Assembly: GCA_030686995.1 (NCBI GenBank)
Contig: CM060702.1
Span: 69,097,440-69,161,439, forward strand
Origin: Artemisia argyi
Taxonomy: Eukaryota; Streptophyta; Magnoliopsida; Asterales; Asteraceae
DNA: 64,000 bases
Direction of reading: 5' to 3'
Made by a program: the position numbers and the translations under genes. Of the stretch, positions 24,861-36,921 are shown one piece after another. The notes under the pieces are model-generated. The model saw only the letters and a list, made by a program, of their open reading frames with translations. It was not told where the DNA came from and did not search any database. Position 1 is the first letter of the stretch; the number at the start of each line of letters is the position of its first letter.

Positions 24861-25069
24861 ACTTAAAGGCTATTCATTATTTCAACTATAACCAAACCTT
24901 ACCAAAGTAAAAGCGCGTTGCGCGTGAACTTAGACTAGTTTTTACTAAAACACGAAGAAATATTATAACTTGTAATTAATACACTTTATTGTCTAGCACT
25001 ATGTAATCACCTAAACACATGATCGGGTGCCTGACTTTTTTCTGGATATATGATGAGCTCTTTGCATCA

Positions 25070-26080
25070 AGTATACTAGCAGGGTACCCGCGCGTTTCAA
25101 TTTTTAGTGCGGATGTGCGGATGGATCTGGACCGCCCATTCCAGATTTGATCTTGACTTTTTGTAAAAAAGTCAAGATCTGACGCTAATATCACTGTACC
25201 AATTGATCATGAAAACGATTTTTTTGATTTTTTTCCTTCTCAGCGATCCTTACTCTAGTTGTGTTCTTTTATTTTTTTATTTTTTCAGATTTTTCTGAAC
25301 ACTTTTTTCTTTTTTGATTATGAGTGCTAATGTGATATTAACGATATTATGAGTGGTACCGTGATATTAAGTTTTTTTACATGTAAAAATGAACCGTGAT
25401 ATTAAAAACCCATGATAGTTACTGTGATATTATAAAACCAACGTGATATTAAGTTTTTTTACATGTAAAAATGAACCGTGATATTGAAAAAGTTACTTTG
25501 ATATTAGTAAAAAACTTAATATCATTATTTTTTTTTATTACGATATTAAGAAAAAGTTAAAGTGATATTAAAAAAAATTAACTTTGATATTAAGAAAGCA
25601 TGATAGTTATGGCGATATTAACAATTTTTACTAAGAAAAAGTTTTTATGATATTAAAAAAGTTATTGTGATATTAAAGTTTTTATTAAAAAAAAAGTTTA
25701 TGTGATATCAGAATCTGATTTTGACATTTTTACAAAAGTCAAGATCTGATCTTGACTTTGTCAAGATCAGATCTTGACTTTTGTAAAAAAGTCAAAATCA
25801 TACGCTAATATCACAATACCTTTAACGATGAAAATGATTTTTTTTTTTTGAAATTTTTTTCAGCGATTTATAATTATTTGTTGTTCTCTTTATTTTTTTA
25901 ATTTTTTCAGATTTTTTGAATTTTTTTCAATAAAAAAATTTACTGTGATATTAACGATTTTTAAAAAAGTCGGGATATTTACGATAATGCCACTCCGCTT
26001 TTTTCAGATGGTTGACTAGATGGAGGGTTGAGATTCGTCCGTACATCCGCACTAAAATCCAAAAATATACCGGATCCCTT

Positions 26081-26083
<3 letters not shown>
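25070..26083. mobile_element. Non-autonomous repeat with inverted ends and many 'gtgatatta' units
   Basis: A 15-bp sequence ttttagtgcggatgt (within 25101-25116) is found inverted at 26043-26057, with partial similarity continuing inward. Between them 'gtgatatta' occurs more than ten times, and a 30-bp block (gtgatattaagttttttaca, then tgtaaaaatgaaccgtgata) is directly repeated at about 25361 and 25441. Strong hairpins lie at 25148-25182 and 25716-25800. No ORF. The class is unclear: it could be a foldback element or a non-autonomous Helitron-like or TIR element. No TSD identified. Confidence 0.5.

Positions 26084-26133
<50 letters not shown>
26084..26133. repeat. (TA)n microsatellite
   Basis: About 50 bp of pure TA directly after the right inverted end of the preceding repeat ('cccttccctatatat'). 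Many plant transposable elements abut TA tracts in this way. Confidence 0.9.
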
Positions 26134-26143
<10 letters not shown>

Positions 26144-27468
26144 CTATTATAGAGTATATAATATTATAATCCATTATTCTATCAAAGCACTACATGAATA
26201 CATTACTACCATGGAGTATTCTATCGCTTGACTTACTTTAGCTCCAAAAAAAAAAAAAAAAAAAAAAAAAAAACGAAGGGATCAATTAACTCAGAATAAT
26301 GTTAATGAGGTGCTAGGTACTTTTAACGTTGTACTTTTCAAGAAAGACAATGTTGAAACTTAAACGTAATGCAAATGCCACATAGTCGTAGCCGGTCACT
26401 ATAGGGGTCGTAATCACATAACATGCAAAATGTGCCCCTAGAAACAAGGAATACAAGCCTTTCAATAATTCCTCTTAAGAGTTGATATATCGAGAATTGT
26501 TCAACACTGAACTTTATGAACCGAACTGCAGAGAATAGCTTGCATAAAAAAATGGTAGGAAATAAATAATCAAATAGAGAATATTATAAACTTCTAAAAG
26601 CAATGAATAGCACATCACAAATTATCATAGCAACAACGTGTACTTCTGTTGTTATTGCCAGCTTTATATCCTTTCTAGGGAACACGCCAAATACAAAGTG
26701 AGACTACATAAAAATCAAACATGCATCCAAGTGAGGTCAAGCAAGAGGTTTAAGTACAATTATATGCTATCAGAGGAAGAGTATTATTGTGTTTGAGTAT
26801 TGTATCCTGTATACACGATTTTAATCTAATCATGAGTTGGTATAAAATGCAAGAAGGCTTGAAGCTAGCACGGATAGAAGAGGCTCACCCGACATGCCAA
26901 ACAAACATGATTTACCAGATAATACGTTGATCACCTTTTCTTTCAATTTCATCCATCAACGATTCTTTACAATCCTGAAAAACTACAACCAACTCCCGTG
27001 TTTCTAAACAAAAAGGTTAGTTGGAAATGGTTCTATGGGATCACAAGCATATTTTATTTGCATTACTATGAGAAAACTTTAAATTTTTCATAATTAGTAG
27101 ATGACTAGTATAGTAATAGAAGCTTTTATTATCCTTAAGTTATGGGTGACAGAAAGTTGACAAGTATAAATTGACCTAGCTAAAATGTGAAATAGCTTAT
27201 AAAACCTCAAAATCGACATATGCACATATCCAATTTAGTCAGTTACAAGATGCTACTGAAAATACACGCAAGCTTCAGAGTCATCAGAGTTAACTCACTA
27301 TAGGATTCAAAACCAAGAAAACGACAACCACAATGGCCCTAAAAAAGTAGTGCTTTGCTATGATGTTTAATTGTTCTCACTTTCATCCTTTATATACTAT
27401 CTCATAGAATCATGGTTGCCAGCCACTATACAAGAGAACGCCTTCTTCAAAGGCATCTCATTTTACCT
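26134..27468. other. Intergenic DNA
   Basis: No gene, RNA gene or named repeat found. It includes a 28-base poly-A run at about 26247-26274. Confidence 0.4.
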
Positions 27469-27673
27469 TCCGGGGGCGGAGCTAGAAAGTTATGGTCGAG
27501 GGGGAAAACTTTAATAATTTTTAGAAACTACACTACACAGCGGTTCATTAATGGGGAAAATTACAAAAATAGAATATATATATTAAAAAGTTTACACTAC
27601 AAATTTTTTCACACCCTGAACCCCCCCCCCCCCCCCCCCCCCCCACCTCTTGTCTCCACCTCCGTTGCCGTTT
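27469..27673. mobile_element. Probable hAT-type MITE with poly-C tract
   Basis: The left end (ccgggggcggagctagaaag) resembles the CAGGGGCGGA-type ends of a common plant hAT MITE. The right end (cacctcttgtctccacctcc) is its degenerate complement. A run of about 26 C at 27619-27645 lies near the right end, a usual place for C-rich slippage in this family. I could not find a clean 8-bp duplication. Confidence 0.45.
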
Positions 27674-27891
27674 AATGGATTCTCCGATTTTTTTTTTTTG
27701 TACTTATACAAATGCCCTCTATATAGTGTTTAAAATTAGTAGCTATGAACGATTTGTCATGTTCAACTAGTAATTATTGTTCATGAATGAGTAGCAATTA
27801 GACAAATTCATTCATGAATCAAACAGTGGTTAATTAAAACCTAAAAAAAATAGGTTTATAACTATAAAATATTGGAAATGATCATACCATA
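27674..27891. other. Intergenic flank of the E3 insertion
   Basis: AT-rich with no gene. The last five bases, ccata (27887-27891), are one copy of the E3 target-site duplication. The other is at 50298-50302. Confidence 0.6.
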
Positions 27892-28428
27892 TGATGCGTA
27901 TGCTTATCGTTGTAAGTAGAGATTATTATTATCAAGTTTTAAATTTATATTTAGCCGACTTAACCTATAACACACACTAACGAGCAGTATACCCCGATCA
28001 ATGTAGCTAGTTGGTAAGTAGAGTGTCGATCACTAAGAGTGGAACGTTAACACCTAGAATGTCTATCAGAATTTTAATTCCTAAGTTAGTTCTAAAACCT
28101 AATCTAACGTAAGGGGGTTCAGCTTGAGAGACTGTCATGATTTGAGTTGATTAAAATAGTAATTAAAACTAATGAGTCGAATACACGAATGGCGAACACG
28201 TACACAGATAGATAACAGATACAGATAAGAGGCCTGACTAATGATTAATTAGCTTGTCACTTGTTTTATTGCTAGTTTTATATGATGAGTGTTAAAATCT
28301 ATTCTCTCTCGTTGTATCTTAGTTATAGGCGAGTAAACTCTTAATGATTACTTATGTCTATATTATTTAACTAACTTAATATGCTAGTGAAGTAATCGTG
28401 GGAGGGGTATGGCAGCCCAAGCATTCCA
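27892..28428 (-). repeat. E3 3' LTR, truncated (last 537 bp only)
   Basis: Aligns with 48871-49409 of the complete E3 LTR. On the minus strand it would be R-U5 sequence. The U3 and TATA part is missing. Its upper edge is fused directly to the protease region of E4. The fusion shows about four bases of shared sequence (gtgg), typical of a deletion by illegitimate recombination. Confidence 0.85.
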
Positions 28429-30682
28429 CTACTATAAAATCTGCGGGGAAATGAAACTTTCCTACTTTCACAAAGACGTCTTCAGCAACGCCTTTAGGAA
28501 TAGTAACAGACCGGGCCAGTTCAAGAGTCATCCTTGTGAGAGTAAGCTCTGGGAGCGAAAGCTTTTTCCATATGTAAAGAGGCATTAAATTGATGCTAGC
28601 GCCGAAATCGGCCAAGATTAGGCATTCTTCTAACTCCGGTAAATCACAAGGGATGAGAAATTTACCAGGGTCTCCTAATTTTTCTGGCTGCTTCTTAAGG
28701 AGCACTGTTGAGCAATTCTCATTTAAAGGAGTCTTTGTCAATTCAAACAGTTTCTCTTTGTTGCTCAAAAGACTCTTGAATTGAGAAGCGAATTTTGGCA
28801 TGTATAACAGGGCGTCCGCAAAATTAATGTCAAAGTGTAATTTCTGAAAGATTTCCAGAAACTTCATCATTTAGGTATTAGTTTTCTCTTGGAGCCTTTG
28901 ATTACTAAGCCTTGTAGGATATGGAATTGAAGGCTTAGAACTGGTTTTCGGAACTTCGGGTTCCAGAACTAGAGTTGGGAGGACTGGAGGTTGGACTGGT
29001 GCGGTAGCTTGTGGGCTAGCAGTTTGTTCTTTGTCCTTGGTTACCTCGGTCTTTTGTTCCACTTCCCTCACCAGAGAAGGAGTAGGAATCGAGGGTCCAT
29101 CAATTGCCTTACCACTCCTGGTGGTGATAGCTTTCAACTCACCTTTTGGATTGGGAATGGTATTGCTCGGGAGAGATCCCGAGGTTGAAACTGGTTTAAG
29201 TTGATTCATAATACTGGAAAACATATTCTTAATTTTGTTTTGAGAATGATCAATCTTGTTATTTGTGGCCCTAAGCTCATTCTTAAGCTCATTACCTTGT
29301 CCAGACATTGAGGTTTGGAAATCACCTTTCAAATTTGTGATTTGGTTTGGCATTGCCCTCATGTTAGCCTCATTTGCTTTGATGTAATTAGCAAGTTCAT
29401 TGGAGCACACAATAGAATCTTGGTAATTGGGAGCTTGATACCCTTGGTTGAAATTTACACCTTGGTCTGGGTATTGATTGATCAGGGCTTGAAATTGGTT
29501 TTGAACATGTTTCCCTCTTCCTTGGCCTTGATTGAACCTATTTGGATTGTTGGGTTGAGAAAATCCTAGTAGTCCCATTTGATTGTTAGAATGATAGTTC
29601 GGGTCAAATTGAGGGCGGTATTGGATACCTCCTTGGTTGTAAGACCCGAATACGGCGTTTACTTCAAAAGGTCTACCATCGGTGGTAGTACAATTGTAGT
29701 ATGCATGAGGACCACCACAAGTGACACAAGTTTCTTCCACCGCTTTAACATGGTGTGGAGGAGCTTGTGGGAATGAATGTTTCTTCTGCTTAGACAGAAC
29801 CAAAGCTTGAATAGCCTCCGTGAGTTTTTCGATCTTGGCGTCCATGCTGGAGGCATTTACCAAAGATGAAGTGTAAGGGGAAGCACTCACTTGTGAAACA
29901 ACCGGCTTGCTTCGTGAAGTGCGAACCTTAGCCTTGGCCTCGATGATAGCTAAAGCATCTTTCGGAGTCCGATTCAAAAGGCTACCACCTGCGGTGGCAT
30001 TGAGAAAGTCTTGATCGCTTTGGTTCAAAGCATTATAGAAAGTATGAATTTGATGTAGTTCTGAAAAACCATGGTGAGAACATTTATGAAGTAATTCTTT
30101 AAAACGGTCCCACACTTCACTAAATGATTCATCAAAATTTTGGTTGAATTTTGTGATTTCGTTCTTAAGGCTTGTGGTTCTGGATGGTGGAAAGAATTCA
30201 TTCACAAATTTTGATACTAAATCTTCCCATGTTTCTATTGAACGAGGGGGTTGTTTTTCAAGCCAAACTCTGGCAGTCCCCTCAAGAGAAAATGGAAAAA
30301 GAAGTAGTTTGATTGCTTCTTGAGGCACATTGCGATATTTGATAGTGGATGTAATTTTGTTAAACCATCGAATGTGGGAATGAGGACCGTCCCTCTCAAA
30401 TCCGAAGAATTGACTTGAAGTTACTAAGGTTATCAACCCGGTTTTAAGCTCAAAACTATCGGCAACAATTACCGGAACAACGATTGCTTATGCGTAACCT
30501 TCAGTGGGTACCTGAAGTAACTCAGACATGGTACGATTGCTTGCCATGTCAACAACAACAGGATCAGTCATAGAACGAATCTCGGGTTCGACTATTGGGG
30601 TAGCACGTCTCCTATTACGTTTTCTCATAATTGTGATGAGTTTGAGTAAAGGACTTGATGATACAGAAGAACGTGTGCGCAT
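28429..30682 (-). pseudogene. E4 gag-protease, broken
   Basis: Start MRTRSS at 30682. The frame is open except for TAA at 30488-30490 and TAA at 28871-28873, with the same reading frame on both sides of each. Gag carries the retrotransposon gag domain (FPFSLEGTARVWLEKQP, WEDLVSKFVNEFFPPSRT) and a knuckle CVTCGGPHAYYNC. A proline-rich linker follows, with ITTRSGKAIDGPSIP. The retropepsin has [12 protein letters not shown], where DFG stands where DLG or DTG is usual. The protein ends in the protease at FPADFIVV because of the junction with E3. It closely resembles gag-pol proteins I recall from Asteraceae. Not functional. Confidence 0.85.
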
Positions 30683-30921
30683 GCACCGAAAACACAAAAT
30701 TTAAAAGAAAATAAAAATAAATTTTGAAAAAGAAAATCTTTTTGGTTTTTTGAAAAGTTTTTTAGAAAAGGAAAATATTTTTGGGTTTTTTAAGGTTTTT
30801 TAAGATTTTTTAATTTTTTTGGACTTTTTGATAAAAGATATTCACAAAAAAACATGAAACTTAACGAGAAAGGATCTTCAAGTCCCTAATCGTTAAACCG
30901 TAATGATATTGCCGATACACA

Positions 30922-30941
30922 CCTCCCCGGCAGCGGCGCCA
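30922..30941 (-). promoter_or_regulatory. E4 primer-binding site
   Basis: On the minus strand tggcgccgctgccggggagg, the same 20 bases as in E1, five bases after the LTR end. It is complementary to a tRNA-Asp-like 3' end. Confidence 0.8.
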
Positions 30942-30946
30942 AAAAC

Positions 30947-32919
30947 TGATCTCTCGCGAGTGTACATGTCAACCTTTTAGCGGAAAAGGTCAACGTGTAA
31001 CACGCACAAGTATGATATATGTGATACCGGGCAAGTTTCACCCGAGTCGTGTCCCAACGAGGTGTGAATTGAGGATATCGTTTGAGGTTTGTTATTAAAA
31101 TGCTTGAAGGAATAATTTTTGCTTTTTGTTTTGTTTTCTATTAAAGTAAAAGATTAAAGACTATAAAATAGGATAATAAAAAGATATGTTTGCTAAGTAA
31201 GGTGAAAAGTTCATTAAGTGTGGATTTCTTTTAAAGCATGTGATTAACTTATACCCATTTAAAAACTATTTTTCTAACAACTTTGATTTATTTTGAAAAG
31301 CAATTCTTTAACAAGGTAAGAATTAATCCAAGTATCAAAAAAGATAAAATTACTAATTTCTAATGTTTCACACTTAATTTCACAAACCACCTTAACTTAA
31401 CAAACATATAATAGATCTACTCGCTACGCATAATAATTAAACTAATAACAGTTAATTCTACAATAGTGAACATAATATTAAACTAAGTATTAAAAATAAA
31501 AATGATAAAAAGGTAAGAGAAATAATACCCAGTGATTTATACGAGATAATTACCACCCAATTTTATAAATTAAATAGATTATTAAAATTTATTTCTCTAT
31601 TAACTTTAATTTTACTAACTAGTTAATAAAGTTTAAAACTTTGTTAACTAAATAGCTTAATAAAAGTTATTAAAGTTGTAAACTTTAATGATTTTTAAGC
31701 TTATAACACCCTTAAGCTTCACTCCTTAGGTCGCGAAAAATAAGAAAACAATGAAAAATAAGAACTTTATTAGGGTTAGTACAAAAGCTAATGAATAAAA
31801 ATATTTTTGATACTTTTTTTATACTAAAAAAAACTAAATATGACAGAAAACTATTTTTTTAGATTTTCTAAATATAAGCTACGAAGATATATTTTTTTAT
31901 TATATTTTTTTTAAACTACTAAAGATTAAATAAAGAAGCAAACTACTCTTACAAATATAATCAAAAGCTCAACATATATAAAACTACTAGGACTATATAA
32001 AAAAAGTCAACAAATATAAAACTACTCGTAAATAATAAAATCTATGCTAATAACAACGATAATAATCATTACGCTAAAAATGACAATAAAGAAACAATAA
32101 TATATAAAGCTAAACTGCTAGGATTAGTATTAAAACTAGAATAGATCGGACTAGTATTAAAACTAGTGTAGATCGGACTAGTATTAAAACTAGAATAATT
32201 ACTAAACAAAAGAAAACTAAAAATAAATGGAGCAGAAATTAAATGCTTAAAAAGATGGAAATTAAAACGCTAAATATAAAGTTAAAACATAATATGAATT
32301 GAAAGAAATAACTGTTGCAGAAAATTAAACGTAAAGACGGCCAACTACTACATATTAAACTAAAAAGAACTGTTTGTCAATAATAATGTGTAGAGAAAAT
32401 TCTATTGCTATTCTTAAAACTCTGTGTAAACTAAAATGTGAAGAAAAAAAACTATCCTGCCTCGGATCAAGTATCTCCTTATATAGCCAAGTGATTGGAG
32501 ATTCAATGGACTGAACACAATTATTTTTGAGATAGCATGGACACGTGGCATCGTTTGAGTGGCTGCAGGAGGATAGTGGCGTGAGAATGGGGGAAGCAGC
32601 AGACTCACTCGCCCTTGATGAATTTATTTTGGAGCTTGAGTTCCACGCATGTAAACAAAGCACATAGCAATATTTTGTTTTCTTCATTTGTTGCATGTGG
32701 CCAAGAGGGCATCACGTGGGATGATTTTTGCCTCTTCAAAATTTGTTACTTCGTACTTTTTTTTTCTTTTTCTATTTCTTTTTTCTTTTTCTTTTCTTTA
32801 TATCGCATGCTACTACCACAACATTGGTACTCATTTAATTTGTGATAGTAGAGTATGGGCTCCATCAAAAGATGCCTTGGAATTAATTAAAACTTTGGGC
32901 ACATTTGTCACTTTACACC
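30947..32919 (-). repeat. E4 5' LTR (main part)
   Basis: The lower edge is set by the primer-binding site. The minus-strand LTR ends GAGATCA. A minus-strand TATA box (ctatataag) lies at 32478-32486, so R-U5 spans about 30947-32450. The region is AT-rich and has no gene. The interruption at 32919/32920 is the E5 insertion (TSD acacc). The LTR probably resumes at 44622, whose 'ttttagtcc' repeats suit a U3. Confidence 0.6.
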
Positions 32920-34374
32920 TGATGAGGCGAAAAGTGTACCGCTTTTAAGGGGTCATTTAATCCCGAATTCGTGATTATTTGATCAATTATTGACCTAAAT
33001 CGTTCCTTTTTTTCATTTTAGGTACTTTTGATGAGAAATCTGGAAAAGGAAGCATTTTAGACGTTTTTGGAGCATAAAAGTGAAGAAAACAGCAAAGTCT
33101 CAAATTCCTTGCAGGGAACAATACCTGACGACGTCAAGACATTACACATGGCGGCGTCAAGAGTGATAAAAGAGGTGAATGTGGAACTTATAACGTGACA
33201 GCCCAGAACATTTTCTTTGTTAATGGCCTGACGGCGTCACCAAGGCCGTCAGGGTCCAAATACACGTGACGGCCCAGAGCTTATTTCTACATGACGGCGT
33301 CAGAAGTGGATCTAGGCAATACGAATTTCATCTTGGCGGTGAGTTGACGGCGTCAGAGGTTAATACATGACGCCGTCAGGATGCTATGTCTATATATATT
33401 TTTCCAATTTTTCATTGTAAAGTGTGAAACAAAGTGGACAAGTTGTGCATAAACCCTAGGTCGAATTTCCTGCATAAAGAAGGGGTTTCAAACCCTTCTT
33501 TTTTCCATGTTTTAATAAAGATAAGTTCTCCAATAATCATTCAATATATCTATGTATTGTTTGATTCTATCTTATGTTTATCTTTCTTTTAACATGTTAG
33601 GCTAGGCTTTTATTGTGTTTGCTTAGATGTGGTGAAACCTAGATGTTGGTTATTAGTTGATTGTTTGTTTATAATTGTTATGGATGATTGTATTCGATGT
33701 TAGGCTTAAGAAAACTGGCAGACTTCCATTGGTAACTTGCTTGAACGTCTTAAGAAACATGATCGGAGGTGTACTACGATTTTTTGTTGTATTTAATGCA
33801 TAATAGAATTCTAATGATCCTATGTTAGGAGCTTTTAATCGGCTCGACATAGGAGTGAAGTAGGATCTTATAGAGTTAGGGAATATTGTACACGGCCCTA
33901 CGACTAGTATTAAGGAATATAACCCGTCATCCATGCAATTGTAACAAGATAATCAACCGGTAAAAGATATCTAGGGAGTAATGAAATCTAAGTAAGCACA
34001 ACTTTTCTCATTATTGTTTCCACCACATTAGCATATTAGTTTAATTTTCATTTCTGTTATTTTATTTTGATTGCATCTTAGTTAATTGGGTTAGTTGACT
34101 AGCAACTAATTCCGTCCACTCCTTCAAAACCCGAGATTTTACTTGCTTTCCACAAAATATAAAAATACAAAAAGAATTATCCCTCACCTCTAGACCTAGT
34201 TTAGTAGGCTTTCTAATCCTAGCGATACTATTCATGAGTTGAACGATCAATCCCCCGGTACTTGTCACTATACTATACTACAACGATCAGGTACACTGCC
34301 TGGTGGGGGTTGTAAGCTTTTCAAGATCCCTAGAGAGGTAAAACCTGTTGCGAGGACGCAATTCTTACATATCA
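32920..34374 (+). repeat. E5 left (5') LTR
   Basis: 1,455 bp. Immediately upstream of the TATA box (tatatatatt, 33391-33400) lies a cluster of TGACG(G/C)CGTCA palindromes: 33126-33136, 33149-33159 (variant), 33229-33239, 33292-33302, 33345-33355 and 33368-33378, plus half-sites. Several neighbours have centres 23 bp apart. TGACG is the core bound by plant TGA-type bZIP factors, so these could be promoter elements. Confidence 0.85.
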
Positions 34375-34551
34375 AGTTTTTGGCGCCGCAACCCGGGGAA
34401 TAATTATTGTCTAGGTTAGAATTTCTTTTTATTAGGTCTACTTGCTAGATTCCTTTCTAGTAAGATTTTTACTTTTATTTTTATTTTTAGGTTTTCTTTA
34501 GTCTATCTTATTTCTTCGTTTCCTAGTTCGTAACCATTACCATCCGACATC

Positions 34552-36921
34552 ATGGAAGGTGGTAATATCTTTGATCCCATCAACCCACCCCCAACAAAAC
34601 CACCCCCAAAACCCACCAATAGCAAACCAACCTCCTAGACCCCGAACTTTAGGAGAATATTCCCGTCCTAGCCACCACGGCTATTGAAACACCATTGAGC
34701 TCACTCAAGGAGCCAATGTGTCTCCCTTGCGATCCGACATCATCCGGTTGGTGCAAAGCGGTGCATTCCATGGACTTTGTTCCGAAGATCCTAATCAACA
34801 TATCAACCATTTCCTAAAAATCGTAGATTCCATAGACCTTGATGTTGCAACTAGAGAGTCGACCCGATTACTTCTATTCCAATTCTCTCTGCGTGATCAA
34901 GCTAGTCAATGGCTTGAACGTTTACCCGCGGGATCCATCACCTCTTTGGATGATCTCACTTCTCGTTTCCTTGCTCAATTTTTCCCACCGGGGAGAACTA
35001 CCAAACTTAGAAATGATATCTTGATGTTCCAACAACGTCAAGGTGAAACTCTATATGAAGCATGGACTCGTTTCAAGGACTTACTTCAAAAAGTCCCTCA
35101 TCATGGCATAGATCTTTGGCTCCAAGTCCAAATCTTCTATGACAATATCGATCTCTCCACAAGGCGAACCATTGACCAATCGGCCGGTGGCAAGCTACGT
35201 GATCTAAGTGTGGAAGAATCATGGGAACTCATAGAAGATCTTGCTCTCTATGACAACGAAAGTTGGAATGATCCCCGTGATTTGAACAAAACGGTCAAGG
35301 CAATATCTTTGCCTTCGAACAATTCTAGCACTCCCGACCGTAGGATCATGGAACTTGAGGACCAAGTCAAGTTTCTCATGAAATCCTACGAAGCTCCTAA
35401 GCCTTCAAGCCAAGTGAACAAAATCACTTATTCATGCGAATTATGTAGTGGTCCCCATGACACTCGTGATTGCGTGGAACTCCCCGGACAAGCTTTTGCG
35501 GATTTTGCATCCTCGCGTATCGACAAAGCGGGAGCAAGTGGTACACTTTCAAACCCGAGCCAAACCCTTACGGTGATTCCTACAACCCTTCTTAGAAAAA
35601 TCACCCGAACCTTAGGTGGAAACAAAACCAAAACATGCCCCAAAACAATTCTTCCAATCCACCTAATCGTTACCAATCAAAAGGTCCCCCCTCTAACCGT
35701 ACTTTCAACAACAATCCTTCCAATAACTATGGTAGTACCAATAATCTTGAAGGGTTGATGTCCAAGTTTATAGCATCTCAAGAAGCTCACATATCTAAGT
35801 TTTAAGCCGATTTCAAACAAAAGCAAAGTGAGATGACCAATAAAATTGACACATTGTTGAAAGTTCTAAATGACCGAGAAATGGGAGCACTCCCAAGCGA
35901 CACGGTCAAGAACTCAAAACTAAACATTAATGCCATATCATCGGTTTCATCACCTACTTATTGTCCACAATACTATTCGGTCAAAGCAATGAGCATGTGT
36001 TTCAAGAAAACCCAAATTCTTCAAAAGGACCAATTGAATAAAACATCCGATATTAAACCGGTCAATAACATAGTTCAAACACCTCCTACACAAGACTTTG
36101 ACGATGAATTCAAGGAACTCCACATTGAACGCCCCGTCATTGATGTATTAGCCCGTGCCCTCCTAGAAAAATATGAGAAACTTAAATTGGGTAAAAATGG
36201 GACCGCATTCGTTAAAAACAAGTTGCCTAAGAAGCTTGATGATCCGGGTATATTTGTTTTGCCTTGTAAGATAGGAAAATCTGAAGCTTTTGCCACACTA
36301 GCTGACTTAGGATCAAGCCTCAACTTGATTCCCTTATCCCTTTTCACCACTCTTAAGCTAGGAAAGTTAGAGGAGACGGAAGTAATAATTGGCCTACCGG
36401 ATGGAAGTGTTGCCCACCCAGTTGGAATGATCAAGGATGTAGTAGTTCACATAGGAAGATTGACTATCTTAGCGGATTTTCACGTCCTAGATATGGTTAG
36501 TGATACTACATGCCCATTGTTAGTAGGAAAAGGATTTTTAGCAACCGCTAGTGCCATGATAGATTGTAAGAAGTCTAAGATAGCGGTAGGAGATGGTGAG
36601 ACTTGGTCGGTTTATGATGTTAAGAAGCATAACTACGATTGTGAGGACGAACCTACACCACATTGGGTAGAGATGAATAGGAGACCATCTAGATATGGAC
36701 CTTGGATAGAAAGGAACTTTATAGGACCTCAACGCCCACTCTATCTAGAAAAAGATTTCATTGATAAGACACATTCGGTGGAAGAACTCATAGATAGAGA
36801 TGAGGAACAAAACCCTTTTGAGGATCCCCTAGTCTTTAGGAAAATGATTGAGTTCTTAAGCATAATGCCTATCAACCTAGAGATGAACAAGTGGAAAAGG
36901 GAAGGGGATAAGTGTAAATGA
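34552..36921 (+). pseudogene. E5 gag-protease, broken
   Basis: A start near 34552 (MEGGNIFDP) leads, through a frameshift and a TGA at 34685-34687, into the long gag segment 34688-35758. The gag domain has FQFSLRDQASQWLERLP and FLAQFFPPGRTTKLRNDI. The knuckle is CELCSGPHDTRDC. Near 35540 the meaningful frame shifts, and a TAA interrupts it near 35803. The segment 35833-36921 carries the protease with LADLGSSLNLIP and ends with a charged tail. No RT follows in any frame. Two stops and two frameshifts make it non-functional. Confidence 0.8.

Larger units (their letters stand above)
28429..32919 (-). mobile_element. E4: Athila/Tat-like gypsy element, 5' part only
   Basis: Minus strand. In element order it has a 5' LTR (lower edge at 30947), a primer-binding site (30922-30941) and a gag-protease ORF (30682-28429). 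It stops abruptly inside the protease at 28429. RT, integrase and the 3' LTR are missing, presumably deleted together with part of E3. It lies inside E3 and its LTR or flank is the target of E5. The upper end of its LTR probably continues at 44622-44895, beyond E5. Confidence 0.75.

Noticed and set aside
27892..28428. Solo LTR of E3
   Set aside because: The two sides (ccata and ctact) do not match, and the complete LTR at 48871-50297 is longer. It is the truncated 3' LTR of the same insertion, whose outer flank matches the ccata at 50298-50302.
28376..36921. One long gypsy polyprotein spanning E4 and E5
   Set aside because: E4 and E5 lie on opposite strands, each with its own LTR, primer site and gag.
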